Shown here: piece by piece, positions 1-6,631 of the stretch
Layout: every line of letters begins with the position of its first letter
Numbering within the stretch: position 1 is the stretch's first letter
Assembly (NCBI GenBank): GCA_910588925.1
Contig: CAJURV010000090.1
Coordinates: 1-6,700 of the forward strand
Source: an uncultured Rikenellaceae bacterium
GTDB taxonomy: Bacteria; Bacteroidota; Bacteroidia; Bacteroidales; Rikenellaceae
Direction of reading: 5' to 3'
Length of the DNA stretch: 6,700 nucleotides
The notes under the pieces: generated by a model
Told to the model about the DNA's origin: nothing
Database searches by the model: none
Seen by the model: only the letters and a program-made list of their open reading frames with translations
Position numbers and translations under genes: made by a program

Positions 1-1588
1 CGGGGCCATACTGACCGTAAAATTCTCTGCCAACACAAGCGGCGACCGCACGGGTAGCTTCGTTCTCGAAAGCCGGAACACGACTTCACCCGCCTACGAT
101 GTTTCGCAGAACGGGGCATTCAGTGCAACGATCGACGGCGTACTATACAACGGTAGCAGCTCTGCCGTATTCGCCGACAACACACTCAAGGCGTTCAGCA
201 CGGCATACGACTACACGTTCAATGTCACGGTCAACAACGCCATTTCCGGAGACAAACTCTCGATAGCAAGCAAAACCTCCGGCACTGCCGTAACGATCAA
301 GACGCAACCGGGCGGCACTTCGCTCGCAACGAACCACTCGTTCGTGATAAGCGTACCGGCCTCCACTCTCACGACCGAGCCGGAGAGCGTATTCGACATC
401 ATGGCGGACGGCAACCGGATAGGCGGATTCACTGTTAAACAGGCCAAGAAACCGAGCATTTCGGTGGCTACCGCAACAATAATAGGCGGTACGTCTACGC
501 CTGTGAGCGGTACGTTCACGGCGTCGGTTTGGGACATAAAGAGCACCGGCTACGTAACATCGAACAACACGACGCTCACCATCGCCGACCCGAGCACTAA
601 CGGAACATTCGCGGTAAACATGAAGCCGAGCTTCTTGAATACGGATGCCGACTTGAGCGCGACTATTACGCTGGTTGGTGTCAATGGCAATCTGGGCACT
701 TGTTCGATAGCCCAGAATAAGGTGGTGTATGCGTTTAATCCTACGAGCGTATCCATAGTTTCTGCCGGGGGCTCATCATCTGTAACCGTTACATCATCCA
801 ATGCAGGAACAATATCTTCCGGAATGACTGCGACATCGTCACAGACATGGTGTGCCGCCACAGTCTCTGGTAATATAATCACACTTAAAATCACAGAGAA
901 CACTGGCAATGCCTCAAGAAACGCTACTGTATACGTAACTTACAGGAACAGCCGGTCTCAGACTATTTCCATTACACAAGAGGCTAGATGGTCCGTCACA
1001 ATCGGCGGTGTGCAATGGGCTAAATATAACTTGGACAATCCGAGACAGGCATCCGGCGGAGCTACTTTCGCAAAGAAGTTGCCATCCGAATGTACCGGTA
1101 CGCGCGAAGAATCTCATGGCAAGCTATATCAATGGAACTACAATGTGGGATGGAATAGCACTGGCAACTCGCCCTCCGGTGCTACCCCGAGCGGATCTTG
1201 GCAGAGCGGTTATTCAAGCAGCTCGTCATGGAGCAGTAATCCTTGCCCGGATGGATTCCGACTACCTGACAATACGGAATACCTGAATCTTATAAACGAA
1301 TGTAATGCTACGTATTACAATGGTGGTGCTGATTGGGGACCAAGTAATTGCGGCTATGTCACTCTCACAGATAAGAACAATAGCGATAACAAGTTGGAAT
1401 TCCCTGCCGTCGGTTATCGAAATGAGTCCGGCGGAACATTGGGAGGTAGCGGAAAAGACGGTAACTACTGGGCTTCAAACCGATACAGCTCCGATCGCGC
1501 GTACTACTTCAACGTTTACCATAACAGCGTTTATGTTGGCAACTCCAGCAAAAGACTCGGTCGTAGCCTGCGTTGCATCCGACAATAA
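1..1588 (+). CDS. C-terminal part of a tandem BACON / Fib_succ_major surface adhesin (5' end outside window)
   Basis: The reading frame is open from base 2 (first whole codon) to TAA at 1586-1588, giving 528 residues with no start: the gene enters from the left. The first in-frame ATG with a long ORF (344) lies inside a module and is not the true start, because coding similarity to gene 2 continues back to base 2. Modules: end of a BACON-like beta-sandwich (2-115, 'DRTGSFVLES...YDVSQ'); a DYTF...FTVKQAKKPS module (116-466); a WDIKSTGYVT module (467-724); a BACON domain (725 to about 985, 'WCAATVSGN', 'NATVYVTY', 'ISITQ'); and a Fib_succ_major domain (995-1588) with VTIGGVQW, YQWN, CPDGFRLP, NYWAS and RCIRQ landmarks. 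By family, such proteins are exported, cell-surface and probably adhesive; the BACON name refers to a proposed carbohydrate-binding role, which is unproven here. The signal peptide is not visible. The next gene starts 80 bp downstream. The ligand is unknown. Confidence 0.93.
   Translation, partial: GAILTVKFSANTSGDRTGSFVLESRNTTSPAYDVSQNGAFSATIDGVLYNGSSSAVFADNTLKAFSTAYDYTFNVTVNNAISGDKLSIASKTSGTAVTIKTQPGGTSLATNHSFVISVPASTLTTEPESVFDIMADGNRIGGFTVKQAKKPSISVATATIIGGTSTPVSGTFTASVWDIKSTGYVTSNNTTLTIADPSTNGTFAVNMKPSFLNTDADLSATITLVGVNGNLGTCSIAQNKVVYAFNPTSVSIVSAGGSSSVTVTSSNAGTISSGMTATSSQTWCAATVSGNIITLKITENTGNASRNATVYVTYRNSRSQTISITQEARWSVTIGGVQWAKYNLDNPRQASGGATFAKKLPSECTGTREESHGKLYQWNYNVGWNSTGNSPSGATPSGSWQSGYSSSSSWSSNPCPDGFRLPDNTEYLNLINECNATYYNGGADWGPSNCGYVTLTDKNNSDNKLEFPAVGYRNESGGTLGGSGKDGNYWASNRYSSDRAYYFNVYHNSVYVGNSSKRLGRSLRCIRQ
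2..1588 (+). repeat. Long diverged direct repeat, copy 1 (partner 4267-5871)
   Basis: This stretch aligns in frame with 4267-5871. The offset is 4265 bp over at least the first 459 bases and 4283 bp at the stop codons, so gene 2 carries a net six extra codons: about one each in two places of the last BACON domain, three at the BACON/Fib_succ junction and one in the head domain. Identity is uneven. Bases 44-111 match 4309-4376 at 66 of 68 positions and 380-459 match 4645-4724 at 79 of 80, while 112-379 and the last 600 bases are much more diverged. This is a tandem gene duplication and a substrate for homologous recombination. Confidence 0.9.
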
Positions 1589-1593
1589 TTTTG
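1586..1593 (+). promoter_or_regulatory. Possible -7 box (TAATTTTG) for gene 2, overlapping the gene 1 stop codon
   Basis: TAATTTTG matches the Bacteroidota -7 consensus TAnnTTTG exactly. A start site about seven bases later would give a leader of roughly 70 nt before the ATG at 1669. No TTG is found at the expected 17-23 bp upstream, so the match is half a promoter. Gene 2 could equally be read through from gene 1, since only 80 bp separate them. Confidence 0.3.
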
Positions 1594-1606
1594 ACTTTAA
1601 TCAAAA
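1589..1606. repeat. AT-rich inverted repeat between the two adhesin genes
   Basis: TTTTGA and TCAAAA form a perfect 6-bp inverted repeat around a 6-base loop, directly after the gene 1 stop. A second one, AAAATC (1616-1621) with GATTTT (1635-1640), follows. Both stems are A/T-rich and weak, with no GC-rich stem plus T-run, so I do not call a terminator. They may be chance features of an AT-rich leader. Confidence 0.3.
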
Positions 1607-1657
1607 CATCTACGTAAAATCGATTAAAACGGTTGATTTTAAAACAGATACTTATAT

Positions 1658-1663
1658 AGAGGG
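1658..1663 (+). promoter_or_regulatory. Purine-rich possible ribosome-binding site of gene 2
   Basis: AGAGGG ends 5 bases before ATG 1669. It is weakly like a Shine-Dalgarno sequence. Bacteroidota depend little on this pairing, so the start call rests mainly on the in-frame stop at 1657-1659. Confidence 0.35.
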
Positions 1664-1668
1664 TTATT

Positions 1669-4600
1669 ATGAATAATAGGGTTATTAAGATATTGACATT
1701 TCTTTGCATCTGCGCAAGTTGTGTCAACCGTACCGAGAACATAAACTTGGTGGCAAAGGTGTCGGCGGTGCTCGAAGTGCCGGAGATGACGACCGCGGGC
1801 GGTGTCGGCGGTGCGGAGGTGGCGTCGCGGACTTATACAGAAACGGGAAGCGAAGCAAAAGCTAAAGATGCAGACAAAGCGACTGTCTCTGAAGCCGTAT
1901 TCTACATCTTCGACGAAAACGGCGCTTTCGTGTCGAGAACATCTTTGACAGGGACGGAAAATTACAGTTTGGATTTCCCGAAAAGCGGCAACTATGCAGT
2001 ATATGTCCTATGCAATATGTCCGAACTGATAGACCTGCCGGAAACTCCGACAAGAGACGAACTCGAATCGCTAACAATCCCGCACTGCGAAAGCTATGAC
2101 TATCTGCCTTTTGCGGGAAAGACAGTTGTAACGGTCACCGGCGATACGCCGACTATAAAAATAGTTCTAAGCCGCATCAACAGCGCCATACGCATAGAGA
2201 ACCGCAGCACAGACCGTGTGGAACTTCTGAATGCTACGGTCAGCGGACTCCCGAGCCGAGGCAACATCTTCGACACCAGTAACAAAGCGGCGGGTGTCAC
2301 ATATTCGGAAAGTGCCGAAGCGGAGATAGATGCCGACGGTAATGCGGTGGTGTACAGCTTCCTCGTGCCGGAAGAGCAGATGGCCGACGTAAAGATCGAG
2401 GCAGAGGCGAAAGTAAAAAATACTGCAAGCAATGGCGAGAATGCCACCGCCCTTGCCCCACTCTCGTTCATCGACCGTCTCGAAGCAGGCAAACAGGCCA
2501 CGGCATTGATGGGCTACATAAATAATGACCTGAAAATAGGCAGCCCCGAGAACTGGGGGAACATAGGTAAATACGAGCTTCCCGGAGGCGTGCAGTTGCA
2601 GGTAGTGGGCGGTGAGTTCTTCGATTATAAGAATGTAAAAGGTATCCGTGCGTCGAGCGGCGGTAGCGAACTGTCATTTGTAGTGAATGCCACGGAGGGC
2701 GTTGCGTCGTTGTCTACCGTGGGTTCCGTCGATTGGGTCACCGTTCACGACAATATCATAGTAGTATCTCAAAACACCGGCTCATCCGAGCGTGAATGTC
2801 AGATCGCCATCGCCGTAGGCGGTAAAAACATCGGCGTATTCTATATCGTTCAGGGTAAGGGCATAACTTTCTCATGTACGAGCATTCCTATCACTGACAA
2901 TCGCTTGGAAAAAGTCGGCGGTACCGGCAGCAGCTCGGCCGTCTACACCGTCACGTTCGATATCAGCGACGACGAGCTGGATATGATGGATATCGTCCCT
3001 GAGGACAACGGCGCTAACGGCATTACCGTAGAGGTGAATCGCGAAGCCAAAAGCTTCTCCATACATTTCATGACGCTTGTGGACGCCTCTATCATAGGCG
3101 AGGAAGGAGCGAGCGTGCCGGTTAAGTTCGTCGATGCCAACGGACGTGTAAACGCCACGTTGAATGTCACACAGCGTCCGGTCAAAATCACGTTCAATCC
3201 GGTCAAATACCCCAACATCTCTTATCAGGGCGGTGAAGTCATCGCCTCTGTCACCATCGAGGGCAACTCCAAATGGAATGTCAAGAGCATCCTCGACAAG
3301 AGCGGCAACTCTGTCGGCTCATGGCTCACCAAAATAGAACCCGCGAGCAGTGCCAACAGCGGCAGCAACTTGGTATTGGAGGTTGCGGCCAACAGTACCA
3401 GCTCGAGCCGCACAGCCTATGTCCTCATTCAGAGCCGTTATACCGTCTCCAAACCTTACGTGATAACGCAGGCACCATCTTACGGCCTCAAGGAGATAAG
3501 CGCCAACGTAGGCTGGGACGCAACCACCTCTACGCTCAAAACCTATAGCAAGGGTGGAGACTACACATTCACGTTCGAGACGGAAACAGCTGTTCCCAAG
3601 CACATTACTCTAGCCGTCGACTGCGATCCGGACGGCACCGGCTCACAGGGCATTACAGCCGGTGAGGTAACGAACACATCGGGAAACATATACAGTTTCA
3701 CCGTCACCGTGCCCGACAGCGACGATACGGACGAGGAGGTCACCAGTAGCGTCAATATCACTGCGGACGGCGCCGCCATCGGAAGTTTCACGGTTCGCAA
3801 GGCCTATAAGCCGTCGTTCATCTCTGTCAACGAGGAGGTCTGGGGTGGCGTTAAAAATCGTCCCGCTCTCAAGAAAGCCACTTACCGTGCCTCTGAATGG
3901 GACCTCAAGGATTTCACCTCCGATAACGACAAACTTAAAGTAACTACCGAATATGGCGGCGACATCACCGTATCGTATGCCGAAACACTCGCATACGACG
4001 CCGTGACGCAGACTGCCACTATCTCCATGAACCTTAACGGAGGCAACAGCATCAGTTACACCACCAGGCAGGCTCCGATTGCGTTCACTATCAGCGAGAC
4101 CGATCTTGCCAAGCTCAAAAATGTGGTTAAGGAGGGCGGCGACATCGGCGGCATTACCGTTACTACACAGGCCGGAAGCGTCGGTACGCCGTGGCATGTG
4201 GTGTCGACCTCCGCGGAATGGATTACTACCTCTCCTGCGGCAGGCGGACCGGAGACCAACGCCAGCGGCTCTACACTTACCGTAAAGTTATCTGCCAATG
4301 CCACCGGTGACCGCACGGGCAGCTTCGTTCTCGAAAGCCAGAACACGACTTCACCCGCCTACGATGTTTCGCAGAAGGGAGCATTCAGCGCTACGATCAA
4401 CGGCGTACTCTACAACGGAGGCAGCTCTGCCGTATTCGCCGACGGTGTGTTAAAGGCATTCAGCGCAGCGTACGACTATACGTTCAATATCTCCACCAAC
4501 AACGCTGTCGAAGGCAATAGGCTCACTGTCGTAAACAAGACCGGAGGCTCCGCCGTCACCGTCAAAACACAGCCGAGCGGTACAGCACTCGCCACAACGC

Positions 4601-5871
4601 ACACTTTTGTAATAACCGTACAGGCATCGACTCTCACAACCGAACCGGAGAGCGTATTCGACATCATGGCGGACGGCAACCGGATAGGCGGATTCACCGT
4701 TAAACAGGCCAAGAAACCGAGCATATCGGTGAGCGCGGCTACGACCGTAGGCGGTAGCTCCACGCCCGTGACAGGCTCGTTCGTGGCCTCTACATGGGAT
4801 ATAAAGAGCACTGGTTATGTCACCTCTAGCAATGCGACATTGAGCATCGCGAGTCCCAGCACTGCCGGTACGTTCTCGGTGAATATGAAGCCGAGTTTTC
4901 TGCAGACCGATGCCTATTTGAACGCGACTATAACTTTGGTTGGTGTCAACGGCAATCTCGGCACTTGCACCATAGCACAGAACAAGGTCGTCTATACGTT
5001 CAATCCTACGAGCGTATCCATAGCTGCTGCCGGAGGTTCGTCCGCTGTTACCGTCACATCTTCCAATGCGGGAACCATATCTTCCGGCATGACTGCAACT
5101 TCATCGCAAACATCATGGTGCACGGTATCGGTATCGGGCAATAAGGTTACGGTGACAGCTACGAGCAATGAAGATAGTAACACTGCGAGATCCGCCACGA
5201 TATACGTAACTTACAAGAATAGCAGGTCACAGACATTCACCGTTACACAAGCAGCGGGTGTTATATACGAAACGGTCACTATAGGCGGAACACAATGGAT
5301 GATCTACAACTTAGCCAATCCGAAGCAGGCATCCGGTGGCGCTACTTTCGCGACCAAATTACCGTCGCAATGTTCAGGTGTCCGCGCCGAATCTCACGGC
5401 AAATTCTATCAATGGAACATTAACATATCTTGGAACACTAGCAGTTCATCTGCTTCCGGAGCAGCACCTAGCGGCAGTTGGCAGACTTCCAATCCCAGCG
5501 GCACTTCATGGACCGATACTCCGTGCCCTGACGGATTCCGGCTACCTACTAATGCTGAATTTACTAATCTCATAAACTCATGTAATAGAGCATATAGTGG
5601 CACATGGAATGCAAGTAATTATGGATATTTAACACTAACAGATAAAACCAACAGCAGTAATAAATTAGAGTTCACCGCCGTAGGTAGAAGGGATAACGAT
5701 TTTTCAGGAAAATTGAGTTATGGCGGTGTGTACGGCTACTATTGGTCTTCCGATCAAGTTCCATCCAACGCATCAGATGCCTATCGTATGATATTCAATG
5801 GTAATAGTGTTGAAGCAAGTAGTGCAAGTGAGAAACTTCGCGGATATAGTGTACGCTGCGTCCGACAATAA
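1669..5871 (+). CDS. 1400-aa lipoprotein adhesin: fimbrillin/Mfa-like N-terminus, BACON-type repeats, Fib_succ_major C-terminal head
   Basis: The start is fixed by an in-frame TAG at 1657-1659; ATG 1669 is the first start after it, preceded by AGAGGG at 1658-1663. Residues 1-17 form a short signal peptide (R4, K7, hydrophobic 8-16) and C18 in 'CASC' is a plausible lipidation cysteine with an atypical lipobox (Cys at -3). No acidic surface-export signal follows it. Residues ~20-285 resemble fimbrillin/Mfa-like N-termini ('AVFYIFDENG', 'GNYAVYVLCNM'). Residues ~310-396, 505-604, 804-904 and 1108-1196 look like BACON beta-sandwiches ending in 'TQ' or 'SQ' strands. Between them lie DYTF/FTV-KPS modules (605-720, 905-1021) and WDLK/WDIK modules (721-803, 1022-1107). 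Residues 1203-1400 are a Fib_succ_major domain (VTIGGTQW, YQWN, CPDGFRLP, YYWSS, RCVRQ). I infer an outer-membrane-anchored stalk bearing a C-terminal binding head, perhaps tied to a fimbrial system. No enzyme motif is visible. It is a paralogue of the gene upstream. Confidence 0.94.
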   Translation: MNNRVIKILTFLCICASCVNRTENINLVAKVSAVLEVPEMTTAGGVGGAEVASRTYTETGSEAKAKDADKATVSEAVFYIFDENGAFVSRTSLTGTENYSLDFPKSGNYAVYVLCNMSELIDLPETPTRDELESLTIPHCESYDYLPFAGKTVVTVTGDTPTIKIVLSRINSAIRIENRSTDRVELLNATVSGLPSRGNIFDTSNKAAGVTYSESAEAEIDADGNAVVYSFLVPEEQMADVKIEAEAKVKNTASNGENATALAPLSFIDRLEAGKQATALMGYINNDLKIGSPENWGNIGKYELPGGVQLQVVGGEFFDYKNVKGIRASSGGSELSFVVNATEGVASLSTVGSVDWVTVHDNIIVVSQNTGSSERECQIAIAVGGKNIGVFYIVQGKGITFSCTSIPITDNRLEKVGGTGSSSAVYTVTFDISDDELDMMDIVPEDNGANGITVEVNREAKSFSIHFMTLVDASIIGEEGASVPVKFVDANGRVNATLNVTQRPVKITFNPVKYPNISYQGGEVIASVTIEGNSKWNVKSILDKSGNSVGSWLTKIEPASSANSGSNLVLEVAANSTSSSRTAYVLIQSRYTVSKPYVITQAPSYGLKEISANVGWDATTSTLKTYSKGGDYTFTFETETAVPKHITLAVDCDPDGTGSQGITAGEVTNTSGNIYSFTVTVPDSDDTDEEVTSSVNITADGAAIGSFTVRKAYKPSFISVNEEVWGGVKNRPALKKATYRASEWDLKDFTSDNDKLKVTTEYGGDITVSYAETLAYDAVTQTATISMNLNGGNSISYTTRQAPIAFTISETDLAKLKNVVKEGGDIGGITVTTQAGSVGTPWHVVSTSAEWITTSPAAGGPETNASGSTLTVKLSANATGDRTGSFVLESQNTTSPAYDVSQKGAFSATINGVLYNGGSSAVFADGVLKAFSAAYDYTFNISTNNAVEGNRLTVVNKTGGSAVTVKTQPSGTALATTHTFVITVQASTLTTEPESVFDIMADGNRIGGFTVKQAKKPSISVSAATTVGGSSTPVTGSFVASTWDIKSTGYVTSSNATLSIASPSTAGTFSVNMKPSFLQTDAYLNATITLVGVNGNLGTCTIAQNKVVYTFNPTSVSIAAAGGSSAVTVTSSNAGTISSGMTATSSQTSWCTVSVSGNKVTVTATSNEDSNTARSATIYVTYKNSRSQTFTVTQAAGVIYETVTIGGTQWMIYNLANPKQASGGATFATKLPSQCSGVRAESHGKFYQWNINISWNTSSSSASGAAPSGSWQTSNPSGTSWTDTPCPDGFRLPTNAEFTNLINSCNRAYSGTWNASNYGYLTLTDKTNSSNKLEFTAVGRRDNDFSGKLSYGGVYGYYWSSDQVPSNASDAYRMIFNGNSVEASSASEKLRGYSVRCVRQ
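3481..5256 (+). repeat. Two tandem ~300-residue super-repeats inside gene 2 (3481-4380 and 4381-5256)
   Basis: At protein level, residues 605-904 and 905-1196 each run through the same three-module series: a 'DYTF...' module closing with FTVRKAYKPS or FTVKQAKKPS; a module opening with 'ASEWDLK' or 'ASTWDIK' and closing with a strand ending 'TRQAP' or 'IAQNK'; and a BACON-like sandwich. The DNA of the two units is well diverged, so this is an old internal duplication that lengthens the stalk, unlike the younger gene-level duplication. Module limits are approximate and read by eye. Confidence 0.7.
4267..5871 (+). repeat. Long diverged direct repeat, copy 2 (partner 2-1588)
   Basis: This is the C-terminal 534 codons of gene 2, the paralogous partner of the visible part of gene 1. 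Both copies end in the same CGACAATAAT sequence (last two codons, stop and one base), then diverge at once in the spacers. Confidence 0.9.
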
Positions 5872-5933
5872 TATGTTTATAAAAACAATTTAAAGCGAAT
5901 CTAATAATTAAGAACAACCTATCTGCGAGTGTC

Positions 5934-5966
5934 GGATGATCCATATCTCAGTATTATACGATCATT
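5934..5966. repeat. Weak inverted repeat downstream of gene 2
   Basis: ATGATC (5936-5941) and GATCAT (5960-5965) pair perfectly, and one flanking G-T wobble plus G-C extend the stem to 8 pairs around an 18-base loop. There is no following T-run on the plus strand. It lies between the 3' ends of gene 2 and the minus-strand small ORF, where a two-way terminator would be useful, but the stem is too weak to claim that. Confidence 0.25.
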
Positions 5967-5988
5967 CTGAAAATTAATAAATCTCACA

Positions 5989-6120
5989 TCAAGCTGCATA
6001 CTTGCTTTTTAGATGATTTTTGTATGGTTTGCCGGCACTCTTTCTAAGTTTAAAGCCGTATAATGAGAAATAATAGTTACCCCGGTCCGGCGGTATATTC
6101 ATTTCGATAGTCTTACACAT
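5989..6120 (-). CDS. Candidate small basic protein, 43 aa, unknown function
   Basis: ATG at 6118-6120 (minus strand) opens a 43-residue frame ending TGA at 5989-5991. It starts MCKTIEM, has a central YYFSLYGF segment and a lysine-rich tail ending SKYAA; counts are 7 Lys and 2 Arg against one Asp and one Glu. The frame stays open upstream to a TGA at 6178-6180, so 20 more codons without ATG could belong if a rare start were used. The case for a gene rests on a promoter match 25 bp upstream on the same strand (6145-6173) in otherwise empty DNA. I recognise no family. It could instead be the remnant of a larger decayed gene or a chance ORF. Confidence 0.3.
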   Translation of the reverse strand: MCKTIEMNIPPDRGNYYFSLYGFKLRKSAGKPYKNHLKSKYAA

Positions 6121-6144
6121 CGGAACACCAGCCTGACCGCATTC

Positions 6145-6173
6145 CAAACATATATAAGAATCTATAAAACAAA
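6145..6173 (-). promoter_or_regulatory. Bacteroidota-type promoter reading leftward into the small minus-strand ORF
   Basis: On the minus strand, TTTG (6173-6170) is followed after 17 bp by TATGTTTG (6152-6145). This fits the TTG-N17-23-TAnnTTTG consensus of the Bacteroidota primary sigma factor. Transcription would begin near 6138, about 18 nt before the ATG at 6120. The region is AT-rich, so chance matches are possible. Confidence 0.4.
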
Positions 6174-6210
6174 CTATTCAATAACAACCCCCTCAATTTA
6201 TTTATTACCC

Positions 6211-6247
6211 GGGAGCCGAACGCATTAACCTTATTGCGACGGCTCCT
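6211..6247. repeat. GC-rich hairpin (GGAGCCG / CGGCTCC)
   Basis: GGAGCCG (6212-6218) pairs perfectly with CGGCTCC (6240-6246). Inside, CGCA (6221-6224) pairs with TGCG (6235-6238) after a small internal loop, leaving a 10-base apical loop. The plus-strand 3' side continues TATTTTAT, a poor U-tract, so it might act as a weak terminator or a structured RNA element. It stands out as the only GC-rich stable stem in the intergenic region. Confidence 0.5.
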
Positions 6248-6366
6248 ATTTTATCTGTACAGGTAGTAGTCTGTTTCATACTTTTTCCTATTACATGGTA
6301 GTCTTCTCCTCGGACTTCATATTTTTGATGCCGGAGATGAATTACAAGAGTGAGGCTCGTTATACA

Positions 6367-6384
6367 TGATATGTTTGATATGTT
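6367..6384. repeat. Tandem 9-bp direct repeat (TGATATGTT twice)
   Basis: Two exact adjacent copies occupy 6367-6375 and 6376-6384. The junction also makes TATGTTTG (6370-6377), a -7 box match, but no TTG lies 17-23 bp upstream of it, so I do not call a promoter. Confidence 0.5.
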
Positions 6385-6590
6385 ATAAGGAAGCGTGAAA
6401 TTGCGATATACGCAGGTAATTACAGATATTGACCGTTTCCGGCTGTAATGATTGCGACTTGTTTTATATGCCCGAAATTATAACTGATTATGTGGGTATG
6501 TCTGTGATAAACCGATGTATAATGTCGCTTTGAGAGATAAAAAGCGTCATAACCGGGTAGGATAAAAATTAAAAAATTAATAGGTACTTG

Positions 6591-6621
6591 TTGCAAATTA
6601 AAAAAATTGCAGTACCTTTGC
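6591..6621 (+). promoter_or_regulatory. Promoter of tRNA-Gly (TTG-N19-TACCTTTG)
   Basis: TTG at 6591-6593 and TACCTTTG at 6613-6620 (followed by C) are 19 bp apart, matching the Bacteroidota consensus TTG-N17-23-TAnnTTTG. An A/T-rich tract (about 6560-6585) lies upstream and could act as an UP-like element. The tRNA begins 29 bases after the -7 box, allowing a short 5' leader of about 20 nt to be removed by RNase P. Confidence 0.75.
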
Positions 6622-6628
6622 ACTGCAA
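6607..6628. repeat. Perfect 7-bp inverted repeat around the -7 box
   Basis: TTGCAGT (6607-6613) and ACTGCAA (6622-6628) are exact reverse complements separated by 8 bases that contain most of the -7 element. This could be an operator-like site or an effect of promoter-context preference; no regulator is known from this window. Confidence 0.55.
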
Positions 6629-6631
6629 ATG

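Noticed and set aside
344..346. ATG at 344 as the start of a shorter gene
   Set aside because: The frame is open back to base 2 and encodes sequence matching residues 867 onward of gene 2, so the gene clearly extends beyond the left edge.
1305..1676. 123-codon plus-strand ORF crossing the gene 1 end
   Set aside because: It overlaps the Fib_succ_major coding frame, whose landmarks (CPDGFRLP, RCIRQ) are conserved in gene 2; the alternative frame has no such support.
3643..4197. 184-codon minus-strand ORF
   Set aside because: It is antisense to well-supported module-coding sequence of gene 2, shows no recognisable domain, and the forward frame is continuous with clear paralogue support.
1..5871. 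CRISPR array or insertion sequence
   Set aside because: No evenly spaced short repeats with unique spacers and no transposase motifs or terminal inverted repeats are seen; the repetition is explained by protein module duplication.
5872..5935. Intrinsic terminator directly after gene 2
   Set aside because: No GC-rich stem followed by a T-run is found here; the only nearby inverted repeat (5934-5966) is weak and lacks a T-tract.
6205..6279. 24-codon minus-strand ORF starting MKQTTT with an AGGA upstream
   Set aside because: Very short, no promoter box in front, and its codons coincide with the 6211-6247 hairpin, which explains the non-random look better.
6420..6623. 67-codon minus-strand ORF starting inside the tRNA promoter
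   Set aside because: Its start lies in the inverted repeat of the tRNA promoter and no minus-strand TAnnTTTG box was found upstream; the product has no recognisable feature.
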